From Tupaia tana (taxonomy: Eukaryota > Chordata > Mammalia > Scandentia > Tupaiidae): a stretch of DNA of 64,000 bases. The stretch is taken from contig JAKSZU010000277.1 in assembly GCA_026018925.1 (NCBI GenBank), forward strand, positions 183,430 to 247,429, in the 5' to 3' direction. The translations under genes were made by a program, and so were the position numbers. Every line of letters begins with the position of its first letter. Positions within the stretch are counted from its first letter, which is position 1. A model generated the notes under the pieces. That model did not search any database. It saw only the letters and a list, made by a program, of their open reading frames with translations, and was not told the DNA's origin. Positions 51,090 to 59,391 of this stretch are shown in pieces.

Positions 51090-51229
51090 AACCAGCAGGT
51101 AGCTTGGTGTTTGAGGACTCCCACATGACTGACCATGGTTTGAGTCCTGGACCTGGTAGCTTGCTTTCTCACTCTTCCTCTCTCTGTCTCTCTAATGGGT
51201 GCAAGTGTCCTATAGGAAATTAAAAAAAG
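51090..51229 (+). mobile_element. tRNA-derived SINE, short form
   Basis: It begins ACCAGCAGGTAGCTTGGTG, has a B-box-like GGTTTGAGTCCT, and ends in a CTCTCTGTCTCTC tract with GGTGCAAGTGTCCTATAG before an A-rich tail. It belongs to the same family as the SINEs further right but lacks their middle part (the AAGATCC and GGATTGCAG region), so it is a shorter subfamily or an internal deletion. Confidence 0.8.
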
Positions 51230-51261
51230 GATAATAATAATGAATAAAATTAAATATTTAA

Positions 51262-51319
51262 AAAATATGTGTATATATATATGTGTGTGTGTGTATATGT
51301 ATGTATGTGTATATATATG

Positions 51320-51360
<41 letters not shown>
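51262..51360. repeat. TA/TG dinucleotide microsatellite
   Basis: Alternating TATATA and TGTGTG runs lie directly after the SINE tail and directly before the mitochondrial-like segment. They probably grew from the A-rich tail of that SINE. Confidence 0.9.
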
Positions 51361-51447
51361 TTGTTGTCAAAATTATTGATCATGGTCATGTTGGAATTAT
51401 AAATCCCAACAGTTTGAGTAAAACACACAAACTTTCACAGACCAATC

Positions 51448-51578
51448 ACATCACCGCAACAGCCATAATCACATTTATTATTTTAGTTCTACTGACAATC
51501 CTTGAATTTGCCGTAGCACTTATCCAGGCATACATCTGCACTCTTCTAGTTAACCTCTACATACATGACAACACCTAA
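51448..51578 (+). pseudogene. MT-ATP6: NUMT: ATP6 3' end
   Basis: Translation reads [20 protein letters not shown] and on to LYIHDNT then TAA, matching the conserved C-terminus of ATP synthase subunit a. The TAATG overlap with COX3 is preserved. Only about the last 43 codons are present, because the NUMT starts inside the gene. Confidence 0.93.
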
Positions 51579-52360
51579 TGACCCACCGAACCCATGCTTA
51601 CCACATAGTAAATCCAAGTCTATGACCTCTAATCGGTGCACTATCAGCCCTTCTAATAACATCCGCCTAGTAATATGATTTCACGTTAACTCTAATATCT
51701 TTCTATCCTAGGACTAATCACTAACCTCCTGACTATATATCAATGGTGACGAGACATCGTACGTGAAGGCACATTTCAAGGCCACCATACCTCAATCGTA
51801 TAAAAGGGGTTAATGATACGGGATAGTCCTTTTTATCATCTCAGAATTATTCTTTCTCACAGGTTTTTTCTGAGCCTTCTACCACTCAAGCCTAGCGCCT
51901 GACTGAACTAGGAGGACACTGGCCACCTACAGGCATTATACCACTAAACCCAGTGGAAGTACCACTACTTAATACCTCAGTGCTACTAGCATCCGGAGTC
52001 TCTTTTACTTGTGCACACCATGGCGTAATAGAAGGGGACCAAAAGAACATGATGCAAGCCCTATTTATTACAATTATACCAGGGGGCATATTTCATCATA
52101 TTTCAAGCTTCTGAGTATTTCGAGACATCCTTCACTATCTCAGATGGATTACATGGCTCTACATTTTTCATAGCCACAGGAGTCCACAGCCTCCATGTAA
52201 TTATTGGCTCAACATTTCTGTTATTCTGCTTCATACGCCAAATAAAATTCCACTTTACATCAAGCCACCATTTCAGATTTGAAGCAGCGTCATGATACTG
52301 ACATTTCCTGGATGTAGTATGATTATTCCTCTACGTCCCGATTTATTGATGAGGATCTTA
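51578..52360 (+). pseudogene. MT-COX3: NUMT: COX3 (cytochrome oxidase subunit III)
   Basis: The start ATGACCCACCGAACCCATGC, the run encoding [19 protein letters not shown], and the end at GATGAGGATCTTA identify COX3. The length of 783 bp is 1 bp below the usual 784. A one-base deletion near 51,665 (ACATCCGCCTAGTAATATG where one more G is expected) shifts the frame, and more indels follow, so it cannot encode the protein. The 20-bp string CTAAACCCAGTGGAAGTACC at 51,944-51,963 recurs inside ND4 at 53,607. Confidence 0.95.
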
Positions 52361-52426
52361 ATTCTCAGTATTAACGTTACAACTGACTTCCAATCAGTAA
52401 GGCCCAATAAACTTTGGGAGAGAATA
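52361..52426 (+). pseudogene. MT-TG: NUMT: tRNA-Gly (TCC)
   Basis: It lies directly between COX3 and ND3. The anticodon stem ACTGA/TCAGT with loop CTTCCAA (anticodon TCC at 52,389-52,391) is intact. The D-arm has lost a few bases (ATTCTCAGTATTAACG), so folding is impaired. Confidence 0.9.
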
Positions 52427-52770
52427 ATCAATTTAATTTAGCCCTCATTAACAATACTTCATTAGCAGCTCTCCTAGTAACTATCGCATTCTGAATACCA
52501 CAACTCAATATCTACATAGAAAAAATATAGCCCATACGAATGCATATTTGACCCAATAGGCTCTGCCCGCTTACCCTCTTCAATAAAATTCTTTCTGGTT
52601 GCCATCGCATTCCTGCCATTTGACCTAGAAATCACCCTTTTACTCCCTTTACCCGGGACCATCCAATCAAAGAGCCTTATAACTGTACTCGTAATAGCAC
52701 TACTCCTAATTTCAATTCTCGCCCTAGGTTTAGCGTATGAATGAATACAGAAAGGGTTAGACTGAGCTGA
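52424..52770 (+). pseudogene. MT-ND3: NUMT: ND3
   Basis: The motif coding for ...[20 protein letters not shown] and the 3' end GGGTTAGACTGAGCTGAAT identify NADH dehydrogenase subunit 3. A T is missing near the start (TTTAATTTAGCCC), and other indels break the frame. Confidence 0.93.
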
Positions 52771-52837
52771 ATATAGTGATTCGTTTAATAAAAACAAATG
52801 ATTTTGACTCATTAGACTATGATTTATCATAATCACT
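52771..52837 (+). pseudogene. MT-TR: NUMT: tRNA-Arg, anticodon altered to TTG
   Basis: It sits between ND3 and ND4L. The anticodon stem AATGA/TCATT is kept, but the loop reads TTTTGAC where mammalian mtDNA has TTTCGAC. The anticodon TCG has thus become TTG, a CpG-to-TpG change typical of methylated nuclear DNA. Confidence 0.85.
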
Positions 52838-52840
52838 GAC

Positions 52841-53138
52841 ATGCCCTCCATCTGCATTAATATTATTCTGGCCTTTGCCACATCCTTACTGGGACTTCTA
52901 CTCTTTGGATCCCACCTGATATCTGCCCTCCTATGCCTAGAAGGCATAATACCATCATTGTTTGTACTATCCTCATTACTTGTACTAAATAATCACCTCA
53001 TTCTAACAGCCATACTACTCATCATCCTATTAGTTTTTGCTGCTTGTGAAGCAGCTGTAGGATTGGCCCAATAATAATTAGTAATTAGTCTCAAACGCCT
53101 ACCGCCTGGACTACGTATAAAACCTTAACCTCCTACAA
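52841..53138 (+). pseudogene. MT-ND4L: NUMT: ND4L
   Basis: The protein-like run [20 protein letters not shown] and [16 protein letters not shown] match subunit 4L (ATA reads Met in mitochondria). The frame is open for 77 codons and then hits TAA at 53,072, about 20 codons early. The characteristic overlap with ND4 (CCTACAATGCCC) is present. It is the best preserved piece of the NUMT, but it is still truncated and uses the mitochondrial code. Confidence 0.94.
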
Positions 53139-53608
53139 TGCCCAAAATCATCCTACCCACAGCCATGCTCATCCCACTTACATGACTATCTGAAAATAAC
53201 AAAATCAACACAACTTTACACAACCTTTTAATTACCCTAGTAAAACTTGTCACTACCAAATAGCAGACAGCAGCCTTAATTTCTCCCTAACCCTCTTCTC
53301 TGACCCACTATCAACACCACTAATAATTATAATCACCTGACTCCTCCCATTAATAATCACGGCAAGCTAACACCACCTAAGCAATGAATCAATCACATGG
53401 AAAAAAATACATATTAGCATACTTATTATACTTCAATTTTTCCTTATCATAACATTCACTGCCACAGAACTAATCCTATTTTATATCCTATTTGAAGCCA
53501 CACTCATCCTACCCTAGTCATTATTACACGATGAGGTAACCAAACAGAATGACTTAACACAGGAACTTACTTCCTGTTTTACACTGGTGCAGGATCATTA
53601 GCATTTCT
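53138..53608 (+). pseudogene. MT-ND4: NUMT: ND4, 5' part
   Basis: The start ATGCCCAAAATCATCCTACC and the run coding for RLNTGTYFLFYTGAGSLAFL identify ND4. Stops and frameshifts are frequent. The sequence is interrupted after CATTTCTA by the nuclear GC-rich insertion. Confidence 0.93.
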
Positions 53609-53802
53609 AAACCCAGTGGAAGTACCGGATCCCTGGCTCCCTGGCTCCTCTGCTCCCCACCTGCCCGACCCCACCCAGACCTCCCAGCACCCCGCCCTCC
53701 GGACCCCCAGAGCCCCCCGGACCCCAGCTCCCCGCCAGCCTGACCTCCCAGCTGCCTGATCCCCGGTCCCCCGCCCTCCACTCACCACCCCGCTCCCGGT
53801 AG

Positions 53803-53860
53803 GACCCGCGCACACTGAAGCCACACAGATGAAGGTCGTGGAGGAGCCCAACACGTTTGG
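53803..53860 (+). pseudogene. GNPTG: GNPTG exon 2 fragment (displaced)
   Basis: The acceptor CTCCCGGTAG precedes a 58-bp exon encoding PAHTEATQ then MKVVEEPNTFG, ending at the donor GG/GTGAGC. The residues KVVEEPN-FG are the N-terminal part of mature GNPTG, the gamma subunit of GlcNAc-1-phosphotransferase that tags lysosomal enzymes with mannose 6-phosphate. The upstream residues match the PAPAGAAK region with substitutions. The exon is embedded in mitochondrial sequence without the rest of the gene, so it is a non-functional fragment. Confidence 0.82.
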
Positions 53861-53951
53861 GTGAGCAGCAGTGATGCATCTGGCGGGGCGGGCACGGGGC
53901 CTGGCCATGACCCTGACCCTGACCCTGACCCAGACCCACCTCCTGTTGAAG
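53861..53951 (+). other. GNPTG: GNPTG intron 2, complete but short
   Basis: GTGAGCAGCAG to CCTGTTGAAG joins exon 2 to exon 3 in frame (phase 2): GG plus G gives Gly, followed by LNNPFL. It contains four tandem GACCCT hexamers (CATGACCCTGACCCTGACCC). Finding an intron here rules out a processed mRNA copy. Confidence 0.78.
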
Positions 53952-53970
53952 GCTGAACAACCCATTCCTG
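53952..53970 (+). pseudogene. GNPTG: GNPTG exon 3, first 19 bp
   Basis: GCTGAACAACCCATTCCTG continues the exon 2 frame as LNNPFL, which matches GNPTG (NNPFLPQ follows FG in the mammalian protein). The exon is cut here by the return to ND4, after PFL. Confidence 0.8.
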
Positions 53971-53971
53971 A

Positions 53972-54854
53972 CTTAATCTATTTACAAAATGTAATAGGAA
54001 CATTTAACTTTCCATTAATCACCCTACTCCACAAACCCCTGCCAGTATCCTGATCTAATGGCCTGCTATGACTAGCCTGCATAATGGCCTTTATAGTTAA
54101 AAATACCACTATGTGGCCTACACTTATGACTCCCCAAAGCTCACATAGAAGCTCCAATTGCCGGTTCAGTAGTTCTGGCACCTGTATTACTAAAATTCGG
54201 TGGATACGGCGTAATACGTATTGTAATTATATTAGACCATTAACAGAATTTATAGCCTACTCGTTCCTTCCTAATCCTATCCATATGAGGAATAATTATA
54301 ACAAGCTCTATTTGCCTCCACCAAACAGACCTGAAATCACTAATCGCCCACCCCCTCCGTAAGCCACATAGCTCTAGTAATTGTAGCAATCATAAACCAA
54401 ACACCATGAAGCTTCACAGGGCAACAGCACTCATAGTAGCAAATGGACTAACATCCTCCATGATATTTTGCTTAGCCAATTCAAACTACCGAGTGCACAG
54501 CTGAACAATACTATTAGCATGTGGTCTGCAAACTATATTACCTCTCATAGCATTCTGATGACTTCTAGCAAGCTTATCCAACCTGGCCTTTCCACCAACA
54601 ATTAATCTGGTAGGAGAAATACTAATGATCTTATCAGCATTCTCATGATCTAACCTAACCATCATCCTCATAGGACTTAATATACTAATCACAGCACTAT
54701 AGTCTCTATATATACTTATTACCACTCAACTCGCACACCACATCAGCAACAGTAAACCATCATTTACATGAGAAAGCAGCTTAATCCTTATACATTTACT
54801 TCCCCCTCCTCCTCCTAATACTAAAGCCAAGCATTATTATAGGCTCTACTTTCT
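53972..54854 (+). pseudogene. MT-ND4: NUMT: ND4, 3' part
   Basis: It resumes with residues LIYLQNVIGTFNF and continues through [13 protein letters not shown]-like and [10 protein letters not shown]-like segments, then QGLQTMLPLMAFW-like sequence with indels, ending directly before tRNA-His. With the 5' part this accounts for nearly the full ND4 length of about 1.38 kb. Confidence 0.93.
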
Positions 54855-54924
54855 GTAACTATAGTTTAAACAAAACATTAGATTGTGAATCTAATAATAG
54901 AAGTTTCAAATCTCCTTATTTACC
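54855..54924 (+). pseudogene. MT-TH: NUMT: tRNA-His (GTG)
   Basis: GTAACTATAGTTTAAACAAA begins the gene. The anticodon arm TTAGATTGTGAATCTAA carries GTG at 54,885-54,887, and the TTTACC end is present. It looks almost intact. Confidence 0.93.
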
Positions 54925-54983
54925 AAGAAAGATGGCATGAACTGCTGACTGAATAGTCCCATGTATAACAACATGGTTTTCTT
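54925..54983 (+). pseudogene. MT-TS2: NUMT: tRNA-Ser(AGY) (GCT)
   Basis: This short D-armless tRNA follows tRNA-His as in mammals. AAGAAAG pairs with TTTTCTT, GAACTGCTGA contains the anticodon GCT, and CCATGT/ACATGG forms the T-arm. Confidence 0.9.
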
Positions 54984-55051
54984 ACTTTTAAAGGACAGTA
55001 GTAATCTGTTGGTCTTAGGAACCAAAAAATTGGTGCAACAGCAAATAAAAT
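54984..55051 (+). pseudogene. MT-TL2: NUMT: tRNA-Leu(CUN) (TAG)
   Basis: ACTTTTAAAGGACAGTAG starts the gene, the loop CTTAGGA has anticodon TAG at 55,016-55,018, and CAAAAAATTGGTGCAA follows. It is near intact and precedes ND5 as in mammalian mtDNA. Confidence 0.92.
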
Positions 55052-55181
55052 AAACATATTCCCACCTGTAATCATAACATCACTCATTATCCTAATTATC
55101 CCTATTATCGCCACCCTGACAAGTATATACAAATCCATATATACCCTTACTACATAAAGACAGCTGTCTCCTACGCCTTCT

Positions 55182-55440
55182 CCCCCACCCCCCCCGCTTT
55201 TTTGGAGAGGTTTTTGATATAGGGCATGTGCACTCACCAGAAAGAAAAGAGATAGAAAGTGAGAAATTAACCCCCAGAGGGGATGGCCATGCCGCAATCC
55301 CTTCTCCTCCATTCTCTTTGGATCTTGGGCATGCATGCACCACGCGCCCAGTGTGAGTTTAAGCCACCGGGTCCAGGACTCGAACCACGGTCGACTACAT
55401 GGGAGTTGAGTGACATAGCCATTACGCTAACTGCTGGTCC
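55182..55440 (-). mobile_element. tRNA-derived SINE in ND5, with TSD
   Basis: Reversed, it starts GGACCAGCAGTTAGCGTAAT (A box) and has GGTTCGAGTCCT (B box), then the AAGATCC, GGAGAAGGGATTGC and CTCACTTTCTATCTC regions, and ends in an A/C-rich tail. Direct repeats CTCCTACGCCTTCT (55,168-55,181) and CTCCTATGCCTTCT (55,441-55,454) flank it. Confidence 0.93.
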
Positions 55441-56429
55441 CTCCTATGCCTTCTACATCAGCATAATCCCAACCACCATCTTTGTTTACACTGGACAAGA
55501 AACAGTCATCTCCAACTGACACTGGGTAACACTACAAACACTAAAACTATCCCTAAATTTTAAGCCAGATTACTTTTCTATGATATTTATCCCCAGTAGC
55601 ACTATTCATAACATGATCCATCATAGAATTTTCCATGTGATATATACATTCAGATCCTTACATCAACCAATTCTTTTTATATCTACTCACTTTCCTTATT
55701 ACAGTAATAATCTTAGTATCAGCAAACAATCTGTTCCAACTATTCATTGAATGACAAGGAGTAGGAATTATATCATTTATTTTAATTGGATGGTGGTATT
55801 CATGATCAGATGCTAACACAGCAGCCCTACAAAGCCATCCTATATAACCATATTGGAGACATCAGATTTATCCTAGCCATAGCTTGATTCACAACCAATC
55901 TTAACACCTGAGACCTACAACAAATCTTCTGACTTAATGACAAAACAAATTTAATCCCACTCTGTGGCCTGTTCCTAGAAGCCACTGGCAAATCAGCCCA
56001 GTTTGGCCTTCACCCCTGATTGCCCTCAGCAATAGAAGGACCAACACCAGTATCTGCACTGTTGCAGTCAAGCACAATAGTAGTAGGGATTTTCCTTCTA
56101 ATTCAATTCTGTCCCCTATTAGAACAAAACAAAACAATCCAGTCAATAGCCTTATGCCTAAAAGCCATCACTACCCTATTTACAGCTATCTGCACACTAA
56201 CACAAAATGACATTAAAAAAAATTGTAGCATTTTTCCACCTCCAGCCAACTGGGCCTAATAATAGTAACCATTGGAACCAACCAACCCCATTTAGCCTTC
56301 CTTCATATCTGCACACACACATTCTTCAAGGCAATATTATTCATATGTTCCATCTCAATCATTCATAGCCTCAATGATGAACAAGATAACCATAAAATAG
56401 GAGGACTATATAAAAGCTTACCACTCACC

Positions 56430-56694
56430 GGGAACCAGCAGTTAGTGTAATGGCTATGTCGCTGGACTCCCACGTAGTTGACAGTGGTTCGCATCCTGGA
56501 CCCGGTGGCTTAAAACTCACGCTGGGCGTGTGTGCGTGCGTGCCCAAGATCCCGAGAGGAGAAAGGAGGAGAAGGGATTGCAGCGTGACCATCCCCCCCT
56601 GGGGGGTGATTTCTCGCTTTCTGTCTCTATGTCTCTGTCTGTCTGGCGAGCGCACACTCCCTATAGCAAAAACTTTAAAAAAAAAAAAAAAAAA
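56430..56694 (+). mobile_element. tRNA-derived SINE in ND5, with 18-bp TSD
   Basis: It belongs to the same family (AACCAGCAGTTAGTGTAATG, GGTTCGCATCCT) and has a long poly(A). The perfect direct repeat AAAAGCTTACCACTCACC flanks it at 56,412-56,429 and 56,695-56,712. The perfect TSD and long tail point to a recent insertion. Confidence 0.95.
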
Positions 56695-57229
56695 AAAAGC
56701 TTACCACTCACCTCATCAGTCCTAATAATTGGCAGCCTAGCCCTGACAGGCATACCAGTTCTAACAGGGTTCTACTCTAAAGACCTAATCCTTGAGGCAG
56801 CAATCACCTCATACATCAACACCTGAGCCCTCCTCACTCCTGTCATTGCCACATCCCTCATGGTCATCTATAGCACATGAACCTTTTTCTACACCCTCCT
56901 AGGTCAAGCATGCTACCCCTCAACTATTACAATCAATGAAAACAACCCACTTCTAATTAACTCTATTAAACGTCTTTCGATAGGAAGTATCCTTGCAGGA
57001 TTCTTAATCTCCAATAGCATTATACCAATAACTACCCCACAAACTACCCCTGTATCTAAAACTCACTGCCCTATTTGTAACTATTATGGGATTCTCCATC
57101 ACCATAGAACTAAACCTTATTATTCTTAAAACACAACCGCCCACCACCCATTTCACAAATTCTCAACTATACTAGGTTATTATCCAACTGCCTAGTCCCA
57201 CACACAAGCTTAAAAATAAGTCAAAACCT

Positions 57230-57664
57230 CCAAATACCCTTCTCTAGGCCCCTCTCCTCCACACACACCACATCTGACATTCACAGCCATCTCTTGTGTT
57301 TGTATATCTTTTAGTCAATCAGTTTTGGTCATAGAGTGCAGATACTCGGTATATATTAAGGGGGACATACAGTGTCTCTCCTTCAGAGCCTGGCTTGCTT
57401 CACTCAGCAGTAAATCTTCCATATTCTTCCACATTCTCTCAAAGGCCAGGGATTTGTTGGTTTTTATGGCTGAATAGTATTCCATAGAGGAGGCGGGATA
57501 CAGAGGCAAAGCATTGATGGGATTGGAGGTGTGGTGTAATCTGTTGGAGATATTTCAATCAACTGGACTGGGGAGAAATGTTCACATATTGAAAATGTTC
57601 ACTTCATAAGCTAAACAATGTTATTGAATGTATATAAAAAAATAATTAATTAATTTAAAAAATA
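57230..57664 (+). mobile_element. LINE-1 3' fragment with 5' inversion
   Basis: Positions 57,315-57,509 on the minus strand encode the end of LINE-1 ORF2 (SMEYYSAIKTNKSLAFERMW and on to MTKTD). From about 57,514 the 3' UTR end lies on the plus strand and finishes in an A/T-rich tail. The direct repeat AATAAGTCAAAACCT (57,215-57,229 and 57,665-57,679) encloses both parts. Opposite orientations within one TSD are the mark of twin priming. Confidence 0.85.
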
Positions 57665-57843
57665 AATAAGTCAAAACCTATCAATACTTTTAGATATAAC
57701 ATGACAAGAAGCAGCCCTACCAAAATCCGTTTCCAATATACAACTCGCAGCCTCACTTAAAATCTCTAATCAAAAAGACTAATCAAACTGAACTTCCTAT
57801 CTTTTCTCATCTTCTTAATTCTAGCACTATTTATAGTAATCTA
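57665..57843 (+). pseudogene. MT-ND5: NUMT: ND5, 3' end
   Basis: After the LINE-1, ND5 resumes with the duplicated AATAAGTCAAAACCT and ends NQKGLIKLNFLSFLI-like, close to the expected C-terminus. Confidence 0.9.
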
Positions 57844-57930
57844 GCCCCATGAGTAATTTCAATTACAATAAAAATACTAATAAACAAAAGTCCACCCTGC
57901 TACAACTATCAATCAATAAACATAATCAAA
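57841..57930 (-). pseudogene. MT-ND6: NUMT: ND6 3' end
   Basis: CTAGCCCCATGAGTAATTTC with AATTACAATAAAAATACTAA is the complement of the ND6 C-terminus, overlapping the end of ND5 as in mtDNA. Similarity fades around 57,920-57,940, which is the right edge of the NUMT. Confidence 0.85.
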
Positions 57931-57977
57931 CAGATGGGTTTGGCTGGGAATATTTGTTTACAATCTCAAACCTACAT

Positions 57978-58243
57978 TGTCTGTGTGTGTGTGTGTGTGT
58001 GTGTGTCCTAGAGGGTATATACACTGACCAGGGGAAAGACAGAAAGAAGAAAGAGTAGACTATGTCTCTCATGGGACATGGTAATGGTCATGACACAATA
58101 CCTTCTCCTCCATCTCACTCTCCTTTCAGAATTTTGGGCACACACTCCCAACATGTTTTTCAAGCTGCTAGGCCTGGGACTCGAACTATGTAGTCCACTA
58201 TGTGGCATGAAGCTGCCTTAATTACCAAGTCAATGAGCTGGCC
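57978..58243 (-). mobile_element. tRNA-derived SINE with GT-repeat tail
   Basis: Reversed it contains the family's GGCTTGAAA..., ATTCTGAAAGGAG and GGAGAAGGTATTG regions and a degenerate B box around GTTCGAGTCCC. A (GT)n run at 57,978-58,006 stands where the tail is expected. Confidence 0.78.
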
Positions 58244-58705
58244 TGCTAGATACATTTTTATATTCTTTTTCAGTCATTATTTCCTCCCCCGTTGTATTCC
58301 CACTTTATTGTTTAAATAAATGCACTTTAAGCCAATAGAAAAAAATTACCTAGAGCTTATTATACATTTTTAGCAAGTTCCTTTATGTTTATCCTGGTTC
58401 AGAGGATGACATGAGAAATAACTAAATGAATTTCCCTGTTGATAAGCCATTTGTAAGACTGACAAAGACTTGTGAAGATTAAGAAACAAATATGAGAATG
58501 CTTTTGTGAGCTCCTATTATTTAGATAACAAAAATAATGTATTTCTAGACACAAATATGTGTTTTGTTCACCCTATTTTATATGTAACTGGTAAGCGTAT
58601 TCTGGGGGACTCAGAGGGGACATAAAATGGAGCAATATTTTCAAGACTAGATTAGGAGACTGGGCGGTTGGAAAAATCATGATGTACTTTTTCTTTACTT
58701 TTTAA
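58244..58705. other. AT-rich sequence, no gene seen
   Basis: Unique AT-rich sequence with frequent stops in all frames. I see no recognisable repeat or gene. Confidence 0.6.
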
Positions 58706-58892
58706 AAAAAGAGTTATTTATTTCGTTTTATTTAGCGGCATTATTATTAGGTTTTCAATTTGCTACAGTGCATGTGTACTCACCAGGGAGAAAGAGAAAA
58801 GTGAGAAAGTAAGCTGCCAGGTCTAGGACTCGAACCATGGACAGCCATATGGGAGTCCAATGCCCCAACTACCATGCCAGCTGCTGGCCCCT
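58706..58892 (-). mobile_element. tRNA-derived SINE, short form
   Basis: Reversed it begins GGGGCCAGCAGCTGGCATGG, contains GGTTCGAGTCCTAGACC and CTTTCTCACTTTTC, then GTGAGTACACATGCACTG and an A-rich tail. It is the short subfamily without the AAGATCC middle. Confidence 0.85.
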
Positions 58893-59065
58893 ATATTTTT
58901 TCTATGTAAAAATGTGCCATGACTTTTCTGACAACCCAATACCATACTCACAGAGGACTTCGAGTTCATACAGTAACTAACTAGGCCCAGAAGAGACACA
59001 CTTTGAAGGTGCAGTTACTGCCCAGGTGAGCCGAGTAGGTATCCTCATTAGGGCCTTTCATTTAT

Positions 59066-59224
59066 TCATTAAAAAGTTACTTCATTCAACTTTATTTTTA
59101 ATTTGACCAGAGAGGAACAGGGTCAGGGACGGGGTAAGCAAGAAAGCAAAGCGCCAGGTCTGAGACTTGAACCACGGTTGGCCGTCCCACTGCCCTTAAC
59201 CACCAAGTCAACTGCCAGCCTCAT
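59066..59224 (-). mobile_element. tRNA-derived SINE, diverged short form
   Basis: Reversed it contains GGCTGGCAGTTGACTTGGTG and GGTTCAAGTCTCAGACC, then GCTTTCTTGCTTACC. It is more diverged than its neighbours. Confidence 0.75.
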
Positions 59225-59309
59225 GACGGCCCTTTTAACACGGTAGAGGTGTCCCTTCAGAGTCAAGGGGCACATGCAAAAAATAAATAAAAAAGATAAA
59301 CAAATAAAA

Positions 59310-59391
59310 ATTGTGGTTCGAATCCTGAACAGGGTGGCTTGCTTTCTTACTTTCTCTGTCTCTCTCTGGTTAAAAAAAAAAAAAAAAAAAA
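59310..59391 (+). mobile_element. 5'-truncated tRNA-derived SINE
   Basis: It starts inside the B box (GTGGTTCGAATCCTGAAC) and carries GGTGGCTTGCTTTCTTAC, CTCTGTCTCTCTCTGG and a 20-base poly(A). Confidence 0.78.

Larger units (their letters stand above)
53609..53971 (+). other. Nuclear filler inside ND4: GNPTG genomic fragment
   Basis: A GC-rich block of about 360 bp replaces only about 6 nt of ND4 (the codons before LIY). It starts with a 20-bp match to COX3 and continues as C-rich, intron-like sequence, a 58-bp exon, a 91-bp intron and the first 19 bp of the next exon. ND4 resumes at TTAATCTATTTACAAAATG. Introns are retained, so DNA was copied or captured, not mRNA. Filler capture during end joining fits best. 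Confidence 0.85.
55050..57229 (+). pseudogene. MT-ND5: NUMT: ND5, main part, split by two SINEs
   Basis: The start ATAAACATATTCCCACCTG (ATA initiator) fits ND5. Segments coding for [16 protein letters not shown]-like and [25 protein letters not shown]-like residues identify it. SINEs interrupt at 55,182-55,440 (minus) and 56,430-56,694 (plus), and frameshifts occur between them. The 3' end is separated by a LINE-1 insertion. Confidence 0.94.
51448..57930 (+). other. Nuclear mitochondrial DNA segment (NUMT), ATP6 to ND6
   Basis: The order ATP6 end, COX3, tRNA-Gly, ND3, tRNA-Arg, ND4L, ND4, tRNA-His, tRNA-Ser(AGY), tRNA-Leu(CUN), ND5, then ND6 on the other strand is the vertebrate mitochondrial order. 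TGA is used where Trp is expected. Frameshifts, stops and insertions of nuclear SINEs and a LINE-1 show it is nuclear. After removing the insertions it spans about 5 kb of mitochondrial sequence. The left edge is uncertain because 51,361-51,447 is only doubtfully ATP6-like. It presumably has no function. Confidence 0.96.

Noticed and set aside
51071-51578. Frames across the TA/TG microsatellite (YIYIYIYI-type peptides).
   Set aside because: Simple-sequence translation only; the right-hand part is the ATP6 remnant of the NUMT.
52841-53074. ND4L-like open frame as a functional gene.
   Set aside because: It needs the mitochondrial code, ends about 20 codons early, and lies in a segment broken by nuclear SINEs, a LINE-1 and frameshifts.
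53861-53951. GACCCT tandem hexamers as a telomere-like repeat.
   Set aside because: Only about four units, not TTAGGG or its complement, and they lie within the GNPTG intron.
53579-53965. Minus-strand frames of 75-128 codons in the GC-rich piece of ND4.
   Set aside because: They are antisense to the recognised GNPTG exon-intron structure and C-rich intron, and have no recognisable domain.
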